From Streptomyces chryseus (GTDB taxonomy: Bacteria; Actinomycetota; Actinomycetes; Streptomycetales; Streptomycetaceae): 64,000 nt of DNA. Both the position numbers and the translations under genes were made by a program. The notes below the pieces were generated by a model. It did not search any database, was not told where the DNA came from, and worked only from the letters and a program-made list of their open reading frames with translations. The DNA lies in contig NZ_BMVO01000009.1 in the NCBI RefSeq assembly GCF_014650755.1, forward strand, positions 1-64,000, given 5' to 3'. This document shows, piece by piece, positions 7,667-16,356 of the stretch. Each line of letters begins with the position of its first letter. The stretch's first letter is position 1.

Positions 7667-7984
7667 ATGCTTCGACGCATTTCCACGCTCGCTGTGACCG
7701 CAGCGATGGCCGGAGGCGTCCTCTTCACCGCTCTGCCCGCCCAGGCCGCCCCGGCCGCCGGTCAGCAGAGCGTGACCGCGATGGCCGCTCGCGGCTCCAT
7801 CACGGTCAACATCCGGGAGCTGCAGCAGCAGTCCCGGGACCTGAAGGACAAGGCCAATCAGCTCGACCGCCTCGGCGCCCACGCGGAGGCCAACCGCTGC
7901 CGCGCCCAGGCCGCGGCGATCGACAAGAGGGTCAAGCAGCTCCTCGACGCCGAGAACGGCGTCTCGCGCCCGTTCGGCCGCTGA
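7667..7984 (+). CDS. Small secreted protein with coiled-coil-like helix, function unknown
   Basis: 105-residue protein. Residues 1-27 are a Sec signal peptide (arginine start, hydrophobic core, AQA-A cleavage-like site). The mature part is short and helical, with heptad-like Leu/Gln/Lys spacing (IRELQQQSRDLKDKANQLD) and one cysteine. The ATG at 7667 has a strong GGGGGA ribosome-binding site; an in-frame upstream start has none. No enzymatic motif is visible. A TAGGAT -10-like element and a perfect palindrome precede it, suggesting a dedicated regulator. I do not recognise the family. Confidence 0.75.
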   Translation: MLRRISTLAVTAAMAGGVLFTALPAQAAPAAGQQSVTAMAARGSITVNIRELQQQSRDLKDKANQLDRLGAHAEANRCRAQAAAIDKRVKQLLDAENGVSRPFGR

Positions 7985-8150
7985 CCCGCGGCACGACACG
8001 GCACGGCACGACCAGCACGGCCGCGGCGCCCCCGTCACCCGCCCCGAACGCGTCGGGGCGGGCGGCGGGGCGCCCACCGCCCGCAGGCCGTCCCGACGGC
8101 TGGCGTAGGCTGGGCCGGTCCGTCCACACCCTGCCGAAAGGGACACTCCG

Positions 8151-9347
8151 GTGACTGAGAAGGCCGACCTCACAGCCGTCCTCGACCGCGCCGCTGAGGG
8201 TGGGCGGATCACCCCGGAAGAGGCGCTGGAGCTCTACCGCCACGCGCCGCTGCACGCGCTCGGCCAGGCCGCCGACGCCGTGCGCCGGCGTCGCTACGCC
8301 GGTACCGAGCACATCGCGACGTACATCATCGAGCGCAACATCAACTACACGAACGCGTGCGTCACCGCGTGCAAGTTCTGTGCCTTCTACGCCGCGCCCA
8401 AGAGCGACAAGGTGTGGACCCGCGACCTCGACGACATCCTGCGCCGCTGCGCCGAGACCGTCGAGCTCGGCGGCACGCAGATCATGTTCCAGGGCGGTCA
8501 CCACCCGGACTACGGCGTCGAGTACTACGAGGAGCACTTCGCCGCGATCAAGGCGGCGTACCCGCAGCTCGTCATCCACTCCCTCGGCGCGTCCGAGGTC
8601 GAGCACATGGCCCGCATCTCCGGCGTGAGCGCCGAGGACGCGATCCGCCGCATCCACGCCGCCGGCCTCGACTCGTTCGCCGGCGCCGGCGCCGAGCTGC
8701 TGCCCGAGCGGCCGCGCAAGGCCATCGCGCCGCTCAAGGAGTCCGGCGAGCGCTGGCTGGAGATCATGGAGCTGGCCCACCGCCTGGGCGTCGAGTCGAC
8801 GTCGACGATGCTGATGGGTACGGGCGAGACCAACGCCGAGCGCATCGAGCACCTGCGGATGATCCGCGACGTACAGGACCGGACGGGCGGCTTCCGCGCC
8901 TTCATCCCGTACACCTACCAGCCGCAGAACAACGCGCTGAAGGGCCGGACGCAGGCCACCCTCTTCGAGTACCTGCGCCTGATCGCCGTCGCGCGCCTCT
9001 TCCTCGACAACGTGGCCCACATCCAGGGCTCGTGGCTGACGGTCGGCAAGGAGGTCGGCCAGCTCTCGCTGCACTACGGCGCCGACGACCTCGGGTCGAT
9101 CATGCTGGAGGAGAACGTCGTCTCGTCCGCCGGGGCCAAGCACCGGTCGAACCGGACGGAGATCATCGATCTCATCCGCAAGTCGGGACGCGTGCCCGCG
9201 CAGCGCACGACGACGTACGAGCACATCCTTGTGCACGACGACCCGGCGAACGACCCGGTCGACGACCACGTCGTCTCCCACCTCTCCTCCACGGCCATCG
9301 AGGGCGGCACGGCCCACCCCGAGCTGAAGATCCTCAGCACCAACTAG
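8151..9347 (+). CDS. mqnC: Cyclic dehypoxanthine futalosine synthase MqnC (radical SAM)
   Basis: 398-residue radical-SAM enzyme that cyclises dehypoxanthine futalosine to cyclic DHFL in the futalosine menaquinone pathway. The [4Fe-4S]/SAM cysteine motif C-x3-C-x2-C is at residues 70-77 (NACVTACKFCAFY). Family features include MFQGGHHPDYGVEYYE, GAGAELLPERPRKAIAP and FIPYTYQPQNNALKG. Length is normal. The GTG at 8151 is preceded by GAAAGGGACA. A TAGGCT hexamer at 8106-8111 could be its -10. An amidohydrolase-like gene and a menG-type methyltransferase follow on the same strand. Confidence 0.96.
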   Translation: MTEKADLTAVLDRAAEGGRITPEEALELYRHAPLHALGQAADAVRRRRYAGTEHIATYIIERNINYTNACVTACKFCAFYAAPKSDKVWTRDLDDILRRCAETVELGGTQIMFQGGHHPDYGVEYYEEHFAAIKAAYPQLVIHSLGASEVEHMARISGVSAEDAIRRIHAAGLDSFAGAGAELLPERPRKAIAPLKESGERWLEIMELAHRLGVESTSTMLMGTGETNAERIEHLRMIRDVQDRTGGFRAFIPYTYQPQNNALKGRTQATLFEYLRLIAVARLFLDNVAHIQGSWLTVGKEVGQLSLHYGADDLGSIMLEENVVSSAGAKHRSNRTEIIDLIRKSGRVPAQRTTTYEHILVHDDPANDPVDDHVVSHLSSTAIEGGTAHPELKILSTN

Positions 9348-9355
9348 GCGCGCCC

Positions 9356-9946
9356 GTGCTGACCCTTCACCGCCCCCTCGCAGGCGTCCGGCTCGTCGCG
9401 GACCACCCCGGCGAGGAGCGGACGGACGCCGGGCACGCGGTCGTCGTGGACGGCCGCCGCCTCGCCGCCGTCGGGCCGTACGAGGAGCTGTACGCCGCGT
9501 ACGGCGACCGGGCCCGCGTCCGCGAGTGGGACGGGCTGCTGACCCCCGGCCGGTACGAGCCCGACGCCGCCGCGCTCCTCGGCGCCGCCTACTGGCCCGA
9601 CCCGCGCGAGGCGGAAAGCCTCGGCACCGAGCCGCTCACCGGCGCAGACCTCGAAGCGCTGGACATGACCGCCGCCCGCTGGGGGGCCGGCGCCCGGCGC
9701 GGGGTGCAGCGGCTGCTGGCGCGCGGCACCACCGTGCTCGCCGGGCCCTTCCCCCGGCCCGAGGTCCGCAACGCCGTCGAGCGGTCCGGGATCCGGTGGT
9801 ACGAGCACCCCCCGGCGGAGGCGCGCCCCCGGGCGCTGGTCCCGTCCGGTGTCGCGGACTTCGCCGTGTTCGCGGGGCAGCGGGGCGACGGGCCGTGCCT
9901 GGTCACCGCGCTCGACGGGCGGCTGGTGTACCGCGGGCGGGTGTGA
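9356..9946 (+). CDS. Imidazolonepropionase-like N-terminal-domain protein, amidohydrolase remnant of unknown function
   Basis: 196-residue protein starting 8 bp after mqnC. Its first 60 residues resemble the beta-sandwich domain that precedes the barrel in amidohydrolases (AVVVDGRRLAAVGPYEELYAAYG, then LLTPGRYEPDAAALL). The metal-binding His-x-His expected after LLTPG is absent, and there is no room for a full barrel, so it is not a working metal-dependent deaminase. The open frame stays intact with normal codon bias, so it appears to be maintained. Related proteins are annotated as imidazolonepropionase-like in Streptomyces, from memory. A structural or regulatory role in menaquinone synthesis is only a guess. 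Confidence 0.7.
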   Translation: MLTLHRPLAGVRLVADHPGEERTDAGHAVVVDGRRLAAVGPYEELYAAYGDRARVREWDGLLTPGRYEPDAAALLGAAYWPDPREAESLGTEPLTGADLEALDMTAARWGAGARRGVQRLLARGTTVLAGPFPRPEVRNAVERSGIRWYEHPPAEARPRALVPSGVADFAVFAGQRGDGPCLVTALDGRLVYRGRV

Positions 9947-10031
9947 CCCCTCCCGCGCGGTACGGCCGGGTACGCGGCGAAGGCCGATTCCGCTGACGGA
10001 GGCTTCGGGACGTACTGCTTGAATACGGAGC

Positions 10032-10727
10032 ATGACCCGCGCATCCCTGAACAAGCAGCCGCACGAAGTCGCGTCGATGTTCGACGACGTGGCGGCGAAC
10101 TACGACCTCACCAACGACGTCCTGTCGCTCGGGCAGGACCGGGTGTGGCGCAAGGAGGTCGCCAAGGCCGTGAACGCCCGCCCGGCGCAGAAGGTCCTCG
10201 ACCTCGCCGCGGGCACGGCCACGTCCTCCCTGCCGTTCGCCGCCACCGGTGCGTACGTCGTTCCGTGCGACTTCTCCCTCGGCATGCTGCGGGAGGGCAA
10301 GAAGCGCCACCCCCATCTGCCGCTGACCGCCGGTGACGCGACGAAGCTGCCGTTCCGCGACGACGTGTTCGACGCGGTGACGATCTCGTTCGGCCTGCGC
10401 AACGTGCAGGACACGGACGCGGCGCTGCGCGAGCTGTACCGGGTCACCAAGCCCGGCGGCCGGGTCGTGATCTGCGAGTTCTCGCACCCGACGTGGACCC
10501 CGTTCCGCACCGTCTACACCGAGTACCTGATGCGCGCGCTGCCGCCCGTCGCGCGGGCCGTGTCCAGCAACCCCGACGCGTACGTCTACCTCGCCGAGTC
10601 GATCCGCGCCTGGCCCGACCAGGCGGCCCTGGCGTCCCGGCTCCAGCAGGCCGGCTGGTCGAAGGTCGCCTGGCGCAACCTGACGGGCGGCGTCGTCGCC
10701 CTGCACCGCGGCGTCAAGCCGCAGTAG
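10032..10727 (+). CDS. menG: Demethylmenaquinone methyltransferase, UbiE/MenG family
   Basis: 231-residue class I SAM methyltransferase that puts the ring methyl on demethylmenaquinone, the last ring step. Visible features are FDDVAANYDLTNDVLSLGQ near the N-terminus, the SAM-binding motif VLDLAAGTATSS at about residues 55-66, the DFSLGML segment, and FDAVTISFGLRNVQD, diagnostic for UbiE. Length is typical. The gene lies about 85 bp after the amidohydrolase-like gene and 8 bp ahead of the glutaminase gene. A GGAG precedes the ATG at short spacing. Confidence 0.94.
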   Translation: MTRASLNKQPHEVASMFDDVAANYDLTNDVLSLGQDRVWRKEVAKAVNARPAQKVLDLAAGTATSSLPFAATGAYVVPCDFSLGMLREGKKRHPHLPLTAGDATKLPFRDDVFDAVTISFGLRNVQDTDAALRELYRVTKPGGRVVICEFSHPTWTPFRTVYTEYLMRALPPVARAVSSNPDAYVYLAESIRAWPDQAALASRLQQAGWSKVAWRNLTGGVVALHRGVKPQ

Positions 10728-10735
10728 AGGTCCCC

Positions 10736-11644
10736 GTGGACTACCAGTCGGTCCTGGAGCGGATCGCGCGGGACATGGCGCCGCAGATCGGCAGCGGCAG
10801 GCCCGCCGAGTACATCCCGGCGCTGGCCTCCGTCGACCCGCGCCGCTTCGGCATGGCCATCGCCGACGTCGACGGCAAGGTGTACGGCGTCGGCGACTGG
10901 CAGCGCCCCTTCTCCACCCAGTCGATCACCAAGGTCTTCACGCTCGCGCTGGTCCTGGCCGCCGGCGACGACCTGTGGGAGCGCGTCGGCCGCGAGCCGT
11001 CGGGCAACCCGTTCAACTCCCTGGTGCAGCTGGAGTACGAGAACGGCATCCCGCGCAACCCGTTCATCAACGCGGGCGCGCTCGTCGTCACGGACCGCCT
11101 CCAGACCCTGACGGGCGACGCGAGCTCGGAGCTGCTGGAGTTCCTCCGCCAGGAGTCCGGCAACCCCGGCCTGGCGTTCGACCCGGAGGTGGCGGAGTCG
11201 GAGTCCGCCCACGGGGACCGCAACGCGGCCCTGGCGCACTTCATGGCGTCGTACGGCAACATCACCAACCCGGTGTCCACCCTCCTCGACCACTACTTCT
11301 GGCAGTGCGCGATCGAGATGAGCTGCGCGGACCTGGCCCTGGCGGCCCGCTTCCTGGCCCGCCACGGGCTGCGCGCGGACGGCTCGCGCCTGCTGACGCG
11401 CAGCGAGGCGAAGCAGATCAACGCGGTGATGCTGACGTGCGGGACGTACGACGCGGCCGGCGAGTTCGCCCACCGGGTGGGGCTGCCGGGCAAGAGCGGC
11501 GTGGGCGGCGGCATCGTCGCGGTGGTCCCGGGGCGGTGCACGCTGTGCGTGTGGAGCCCCGGCCTGGACGAGCGCGGCAACTCGGTGGCGGGCGTGACGG
11601 CCCTGGACCGCTTCACGACTCTGACCGGCCTGTCGGTGTTCTAG
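10736..11644 (+). CDS. glsA: Glutaminase (serine-dependent, beta-lactamase fold)
   Basis: 302-residue cytoplasmic enzyme that hydrolyses glutamine to glutamate and ammonia. The catalytic Ser-x-x-Lys is S63-I-T-K66 in FSTQSITKVF. Other conserved segments are EPSGNPFNSLVQLEYENGIP, NPFINAGALV, YGNITNPVSTLLDHYF and GLPGKSGVGGGI. Length matches the GlsA family. The GTG at 10736 is 8 bp after the methyltransferase stop, so the two are probably co-transcribed. The open frame upstream of this start overlaps menG and lacks similarity. Confidence 0.95.
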   Translation: MDYQSVLERIARDMAPQIGSGRPAEYIPALASVDPRRFGMAIADVDGKVYGVGDWQRPFSTQSITKVFTLALVLAAGDDLWERVGREPSGNPFNSLVQLEYENGIPRNPFINAGALVVTDRLQTLTGDASSELLEFLRQESGNPGLAFDPEVAESESAHGDRNAALAHFMASYGNITNPVSTLLDHYFWQCAIEMSCADLALAARFLARHGLRADGSRLLTRSEAKQINAVMLTCGTYDAAGEFAHRVGLPGKSGVGGGIVAVVPGRCTLCVWSPGLDERGNSVAGVTALDRFTTLTGLSVF

Positions 11645-11679
11645 CGGCGTCTCGGCAACCCCTCGCTGTTCGAGGCGAG

Positions 11680-11709
11680 TTGACGCGACCCGCACGCCGG
11701 GCAAGATAG
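11680..11709 (+). promoter_or_regulatory. Candidate promoter of the zinc-ribbon gene
   Basis: TTGACG at 11680-11685 is a near-consensus -35. AGATAG/GATAGG 18-19 bp downstream could serve as the -10 and would start the transcript at or next to the ATG at 11714. The -10 match is weak. Confidence 0.4.
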
Positions 11710-11713
11710 GCCC

Positions 11714-12661
11714 ATGCCGCTGCACTGCCCGCACTGCGGGACCGAGGTCTCCGACGACGCCCGCTACTGCCTGAGGTGCGGCCGCGAACGCCCGCAGCCG
11801 CAGTACGCACCGCCGGTGCCCCTGGAGGCCATGGAGACGGCGACGGCCGGCCCCGCCCCCGCGCCCCCGGCGCACCACATCCCGGCTCCCGTGCCCCAGC
11901 CGCCGCCGCCCGCCGCGCCGCGCCGTCGCGGCCCCGCCTTCGTCTGGACGGCGACGCTGGCAGCCGCCGTCGTCATCGGCGGCGGCGCGACCGCCGGTGT
12001 GCTGGTGCTCAGCGACGACGGCACGGACACGCCGCCGTCCCGGTCGCTGGACGACAAGCCCGTCGTGGCCGGGAGCGACAGCCCCCGGGCGTCGACGCCG
12101 CCGGCCCCGTCGACGCCCGCGCCCGCGGCTCCGCCGCAGGAGAACCCGCCCGCCTCCGAAGCCCCGCCAGTCACCGAGAGCCCGCAGCGCCGGGAAACCC
12201 CCGAGGTCCCCGAAGCCCCCTCCGGCTTCCGCACGGTGACCGACCCCGCCGGTTTCTCCCTGGCCGTGCCGGACGTCTGGTCCCGTACGGACGAGACGTC
12301 CGGCCAGATCACCTACGCCGGCTCCACCGGCATGGAGCACCTGCTCATCGGCGTCGTCCCGAGCCCCCCGTACGCCTCCTCGTACGACAACTTCCTCACC
12401 ATCGAGCGGAAGGCCAGGGTCAACCAGCGGGACTTCCGGCGGCTGCGCCTCGAACGGAACACCTTCCAGGGCCGTCCGGGCGCGATCTGGGAGTACACCT
12501 TCACCGACAAGCAGACGGGCGAGACCCTGCACGCCATCGACCAGGGCTACATCGCACCGAACGGCACCGACTACTCGATCTACATCAAGAGCCGGGACCG
12601 GGACTGGCAGCACTCCCGCGAGATCTTCGACGCCGCGCTGTCCACCTGGACGCTCGGCTGA
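11714..12661 (+). CDS. Zinc-ribbon membrane protein with extracellular C-terminal domain
   Basis: 315 residues. An N-terminal zinc ribbon has two Cys-x2-Cys knuckles (CPHCG and CLRCG, residues 5-23). It is followed by a Pro/Ala linker, one membrane segment at about residues 76-99 (FVWTATLAAAVVIGGGATAG), a second Pro/Thr/Ser-rich linker, and a folded C-terminal domain of about 140 residues starting FRTVTDPAGFSLAVPDVWSR. Topology would be ribbon inside and domain outside. The domain resembles those of other Streptomyces single-pass zinc-ribbon proteins; no catalytic residues are evident. It may sense or bind something at the cell surface, but the function is unknown. Confidence 0.8.
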   Translation: MPLHCPHCGTEVSDDARYCLRCGRERPQPQYAPPVPLEAMETATAGPAPAPPAHHIPAPVPQPPPPAAPRRRGPAFVWTATLAAAVVIGGGATAGVLVLSDDGTDTPPSRSLDDKPVVAGSDSPRASTPPAPSTPAPAAPPQENPPASEAPPVTESPQRRETPEVPEAPSGFRTVTDPAGFSLAVPDVWSRTDETSGQITYAGSTGMEHLLIGVVPSPPYASSYDNFLTIERKARVNQRDFRRLRLERNTFQGRPGAIWEYTFTDKQTGETLHAIDQGYIAPNGTDYSIYIKSRDRDWQHSREIFDAALSTWTLG

Positions 12662-12770
12662 CCCCGTACTCCGCGCGCACCCTTCCGAAGGCCGCTCGCC
12701 GCGCCGCAATAGACTGCCCCTGACCTGTGCCCCACGGCACGCGACGCCGAGTCTTACGGGAGATCCCGCC

Positions 12771-14054
12771 GTGACCGAGCCCCTCTCCGAGCACACCGCA
12801 GATGTGATCGTCGTCGGGGCCGGACCCGCCGGCTCCACCACCGCCTACTACCTGGCCAAGGCCGGGCTCGACGTCCTGCTGCTGGAGAAGACCGCGTTCC
12901 CGCGCGAGAAGGTCTGCGGCGACGGCCTGACGCCCCGCGCCACCAAGCAGCTGGTGTCGATGGGCATCGACATCTCCGAGGAAGCGGGCTGGCTGCGCAA
13001 CAAGGGCCTGCGCATCATCGGCGGCGGCGTCCGCCTCCAGCTCGACTGGCCGGAGCTGGCCTCGTACCCGGACTACGGCCTCGTCCGCAAGCGCGACGAC
13101 TTCGACGAGCAGCTCGCCCGGCAGGCCCAGAAGGCCGGTGCCCGCCTGTACGAGCGCTGCAACGTGGGCGAGCCCGTCATCGACCCCCGTACGGGCCGCA
13201 TCACCGGCGTCAACGCCAAGCTGGGCGAGGAGAAGACCCCGGTCACCTTCCACGCCCCGCTGGTCGTCGCCGCCGACGGCAACTCCACGCGCCTGTCGCT
13301 CGCCATGGGCCTGCACCGCCGCGAGGACCGCCCGATGGGCGTGGCGGTGCGTACGTACTTCACCTCCCCGCGCCACGACGACGACTACCTGGAGTCCTGG
13401 CTGGAGCTGTGGGACCGCCGCGGCCCGCAGGACCGCCTGCTGCCCGGCTACGGCTGGATCTTCGGCATGGGCGACGGCACGTCCAACGTCGGCCTCGGCA
13501 TCCTCAACTCCTCCAAGGCGTTCCGGGAGCTGGACTGGCGCGAGGTGCTGAAGGCGTGGTGCGCGTCGATGCCGGAGGACTGGGGCTACACCCCGGAGAA
13601 CATGACGATGCCGATCCGCGGCGCCGCGCTGCCGATGGCCTTCAACCGCCAGCCGCACTACACCAAGGGCCTGCTGCTGGTCGGTGACGCGGGCGGCATG
13701 GTGAACCCGTTCAACGGCGAAGGCATCGCGTACGCCATGGAGTCGGGCCAGATCGCCGCCGACGTCATCGTCCAGGCGCAGGCCCGCGCGACCCCCGCCC
13801 AGCGCGAGCTGGCCCTCCAGGCCTACCCGAAGGTCCTCAAGGAGACCTACGGCGGCTACTACACGATGGGCCGCGCCTTCGTGAAGCTCATCGGCAACCC
13901 GACGGTCATGAAGATCGCCACCCAGCGCGGCCTGACGCACCCGGTGCTGATGAAGTTCACGCTGAAGATGCTGGCCAACCTGACCGACCCGACGGGCGGC
14001 GACGCCATGGACCGCATCATCAACGGCCTGGCGAAGGTCGCCCCGAACTCCTGA
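12771..14054 (+). CDS. Geranylgeranyl-reductase-family FAD oxidoreductase, probable menaquinone side-chain reductase (MenJ-like)
   Basis: 427-residue flavoprotein. The dinucleotide-binding motif VVGAGPAGSTTAYYLAKAG is at about residues 15-33. The conserved EKVCGDGLTPRA follows, and the GD motif LLLVGDAGGMVNPFNGEGIA is at about residues 302-321. The family reduces isoprenoid double bonds. In mycobacteria the homologue MenJ saturates one unit of the menaquinone side chain, and Streptomyces make partly hydrogenated MK-9. Its position between menG and nuoA supports that role, which remains inference. The GTG start at 12771 has GGGAG upstream; TAGACT at 12710-12715 may be the -10. Confidence 0.88.
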   Translation: MTEPLSEHTADVIVVGAGPAGSTTAYYLAKAGLDVLLLEKTAFPREKVCGDGLTPRATKQLVSMGIDISEEAGWLRNKGLRIIGGGVRLQLDWPELASYPDYGLVRKRDDFDEQLARQAQKAGARLYERCNVGEPVIDPRTGRITGVNAKLGEEKTPVTFHAPLVVAADGNSTRLSLAMGLHRREDRPMGVAVRTYFTSPRHDDDYLESWLELWDRRGPQDRLLPGYGWIFGMGDGTSNVGLGILNSSKAFRELDWREVLKAWCASMPEDWGYTPENMTMPIRGAALPMAFNRQPHYTKGLLLVGDAGGMVNPFNGEGIAYAMESGQIAADVIVQAQARATPAQRELALQAYPKVLKETYGGYYTMGRAFVKLIGNPTVMKIATQRGLTHPVLMKFTLKMLANLTDPTGGDAMDRIINGLAKVAPNS

Positions 14055-14082
14055 CTTTCGCGTGTGATGCAGGTCAGACCGT

Positions 14083-14298
14083 TCAGCCGCAGGCCAATCG
14101 GTCGTCCTTCACGGCGGTGATGAAGGACGACCACGCGGTTGTGCCGAAGGTGAGCGCGGGGCCGCCGGGGAACTTGCTGTCCCGCACCGGCATCACACCG
14201 GTCAGTCCGTCGGCCACTTCGACGCAGCTCCCGCCCTCGGCGTTGCTGTGGGAAGACGTGCGCCACGTCGCAGTGCTCAGGTCATGCGCGTTGCTCAT
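14083..14298 (-). CDS. DUF397 domain protein
   Basis: 71-residue single DUF397 domain (WRTSSHSNAEGGSCVEVAD, then PVRDSKFPGGPALTF). The ATG overlaps the stop of the upstream XRE gene by 4 nt. Unlike the copy at 78-338 it has only one N-terminal half. It probably functions with the adjacent regulator. Confidence 0.88.
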   Translation of the reverse strand: MSNAHDLSTATWRTSSHSNAEGGSCVEVADGLTGVMPVRDSKFPGGPALTFGTTAWSSFITAVKDDRLACG

Positions 14299-15137
14299 GG
14301 TGCGAAGTCCTCCGCCGCCGATTCGATCAGGGCCAGGGACGCCTCTGGTGAAAGCGCGGCGGCCCGGATCAGATCGTATGACCGCTGGTACTTGGCGACC
14401 AGCGGCGGCATGTCGACCAGTTGGCCGGAGTGCTGCCCCTCCGAGTATGCGACGGGTGGCGCGTCGTCGAACGTCATGACCGCGAACATGCCGCTGCTCG
14501 CCGCGTGCGCCCCGGCGGAGAAGGGCAGAACCTGAACCAGGATGCGTCCGCGCCGCACCAGTGCGGCAATGTGGGAGAGCTCGCGGGCCATGACCTCCCG
14601 GCCGCCCACCGGGATGCGGAGCACGGTCTCGTGGAGGACGACCCACAACACGGGCCTTGTCGGACCGTCGAGCAGAGCGGCCCGAGCCGCCCGCGCTCGT
14701 GCCCACGTGTCCATGTCGTGGTCGAGGATCAGTGCCGCAGTGGGAGCCATGAGCGCGCGCACGTACTCGTCCGTCTGAAGCAGCCCGGGGACAAGCGTCG
14801 GCGCGTACTCGCTGATCGTGATGGCATCCGCTTCCAAGGTGGCGGCATCGGCGAAGTAGGCCGGGTGCGGGCTGTTGTCGATCAGCTCCTTGCACATGCG
14901 GGCCAGGAGTCCGTCCGTTCCCAGCTCGCTGTCGATGCGCCGGGCGAGGTCGAGCTGAGGCTTGCGGACGGCCGCCTCGATCAGGCCGATGTACGTCCCC
15001 GAGACGTAGACCCGGTCCCCGAGCTGCTGCTGGGTGAGCGGTACCGCTTCTCGCCGCCGCCTGAGTTCGGAGCCGAAGAACGGCCATCCGACCTTGCCCT
15101 GCGCGAAGCTCAGACCCTTGTTGGGCTTGTTCACCAT
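14295..15137 (-). CDS. XRE-family transcriptional regulator with DUF5753 domain
   Basis: 280-residue paralogue of the regulator at 335-1201. The helix-turn-helix is at about residues 23-80 (PLTQQQLGDRVYVSGTYIGL). The DUF5753 domain covers the rest, with PGLLQTDEYVRAL, LDHDMDTW and PVGGREVMARELSHI. The ATG at 15137 has AGGGGAG at good spacing; the open frame continues upstream without similarity. It is coupled to the DUF397 gene by ATGA. Unlike the first locus, no ATPase partner is next to it. Confidence 0.9.
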   Translation of the reverse strand: MVNKPNKGLSFAQGKVGWPFFGSELRRRREAVPLTQQQLGDRVYVSGTYIGLIEAAVRKPQLDLARRIDSELGTDGLLARMCKELIDNSPHPAYFADAATLEADAITISEYAPTLVPGLLQTDEYVRALMAPTAALILDHDMDTWARARAARAALLDGPTRPVLWVVLHETVLRIPVGGREVMARELSHIAALVRRGRILVQVLPFSAGAHAASSGMFAVMTFDDAPPVAYSEGQHSGQLVDMPPLVAKYQRSYDLIRAAALSPEASLALIESAAEDFAP

Positions 15138-15481
15138 GGAACTCCCCTGCGTCGCACCACTGTTGATCCCCGCTGTCCCCGGCCCATCGTATGTGCGGAG
15201 CGCGACGGGCGGCCACGGAACGTGACAAGGCGGGGGCGGCGCTTGAGCTTCGGGGGGCGAGGTCTGAGACTCTTTTGCTAGGAATGGGGGGTGGGGATCC
15301 TTCCCACCCACCCCGCGTCCGGCGCGCCAACTCGCGTCCGCAGCAGCGGCGATGACGTTGCGTGGCCGAGTCGCCACGCAGCGCCGCGAAGGTGTAGCGT
15401 GCGGCACGACGAAACGACCCCCATGCGGTGGTGGAACACCGCACAGGGGTCTGACCACAAGATCGTTACGAGGTCGATCTC
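15138..15481. other. 344-bp gap between the second XRE gene and the frameshifted wHTH gene
   Basis: The gap holds the divergent promoters of two regulator-type genes, neither clearly readable. It contains the hairpin at 15417-15450. No complete gene or RNA gene was recognised. Confidence 0.6.
15417..15450. promoter_or_regulatory. Composite hairpin upstream of the frameshifted wHTH gene
   Basis: TGCGGTG and CACCGCA form a 7-bp stem around the 6-nt loop GTGGAA. A further outer ACCCC/GGGGT pairing is separated by a small internal loop. It ends 31 bp before the ATG at 15482, so it is either in the leader RNA or an operator. It lacks a T-run on the plus strand. Confidence 0.5.
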
Positions 15482-16353
15482 ATGGCTGTTCAGCAGCTTA
15501 GTCCCGCCCTGCACGCGCCCGCCCACCCGATGGCCAAGCCCGGGTTCGGAAAGCGGTCCGCGCCCGACCAGGAGCCGCGCCGCGCCGGGGATTTCGCACA
15601 TCTGCCCAAGAGGGAAGCCGCCATCGCCGGTTACATCGACCGGCTGCCCGAGGGCGCGGACATCTCCATCAAGGCGCTGGCCAGGGAGCTGGAGGGCTAC
15701 GGGCAGTGCGCCGTCGGCACCGTACTGCGGCGGCTTTCGGAGGCCGGGCACCTGCGGCGCGTACGCCGGGACGTGCAGGACGCCGAGGGGGCGCGGTGGG
15801 TGTACCGGACCTTCTTCACGCGTACCGCCCGGCCGGACGCCTGGTGGGCCGCGTTCCTCGGGGGCGACGTCCCGCAGTCCGGGATGGCCGCCCCGCGCCC
15901 CTGCGGGATCCGCAGGCGCGCGGTCATGACGCGCTCGCCCGGCTCGTGCACCAGCACCCCCGGCTCGCTCTGTCCGCGTTGGAGTGCGAGGCGCTGGCGG
16001 GGGTGGCCGGGGACTGGTTCCGGCGGGGCGCGACCGAGGCGCAGCTCGTGGCGGCCGTCGCGACGATGCTGCCGGACCCCGTCCGCCACCCCTTCGGCTT
16101 CGTCCGGAACCGGCTGATCAGCCGGATGCCGCCCGAGCTCCCGGCCCCCGTCCGGGGCAGATACGCCATGCAGTGCACCGACTGCCACGTCCCCGGCACG
16201 CCGGATTCACTGCCGGGCGGCCTGTGCCGCGTCTGCCGCAGCGAGCCGTACGCGCACCCGGACGACGGCCGCCTCCCGGCCGACCTCGTGCGTGGCAAGG
16301 CGGCCCGGCTGCGGGACACCATCCGTACGCACAAGCTCCGGCCGCCGCGCTGA
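15482..16353 (+). pseudogene. Helix-turn-helix/zinc-finger regulator-like gene broken by a frameshift
   Basis: The first frame from the ATG at 15482 encodes a winged-helix-like N-terminal region (KREAAIAGYIDRLPEG, ISIKALARELEGYG, VLRRLSEAGHLRRVRR) and loses sense after about residue 140. The second frame picks up exactly there (LRDPQARGHDALARLVHQHP) and runs to 16353 with CTDCHVPG and CRVC knuckles. Restoring one C to the C4 run at 15898-15901 joins them into a protein of about 290 residues, the layout I recall for Streptomyces relatives. Either a real mutation or a sequencing error in a homopolymer would explain it. It ends 3 bp before the convergent serine-hydrolase gene. Confidence 0.8.
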
Positions 16354-16356
16354 CGC

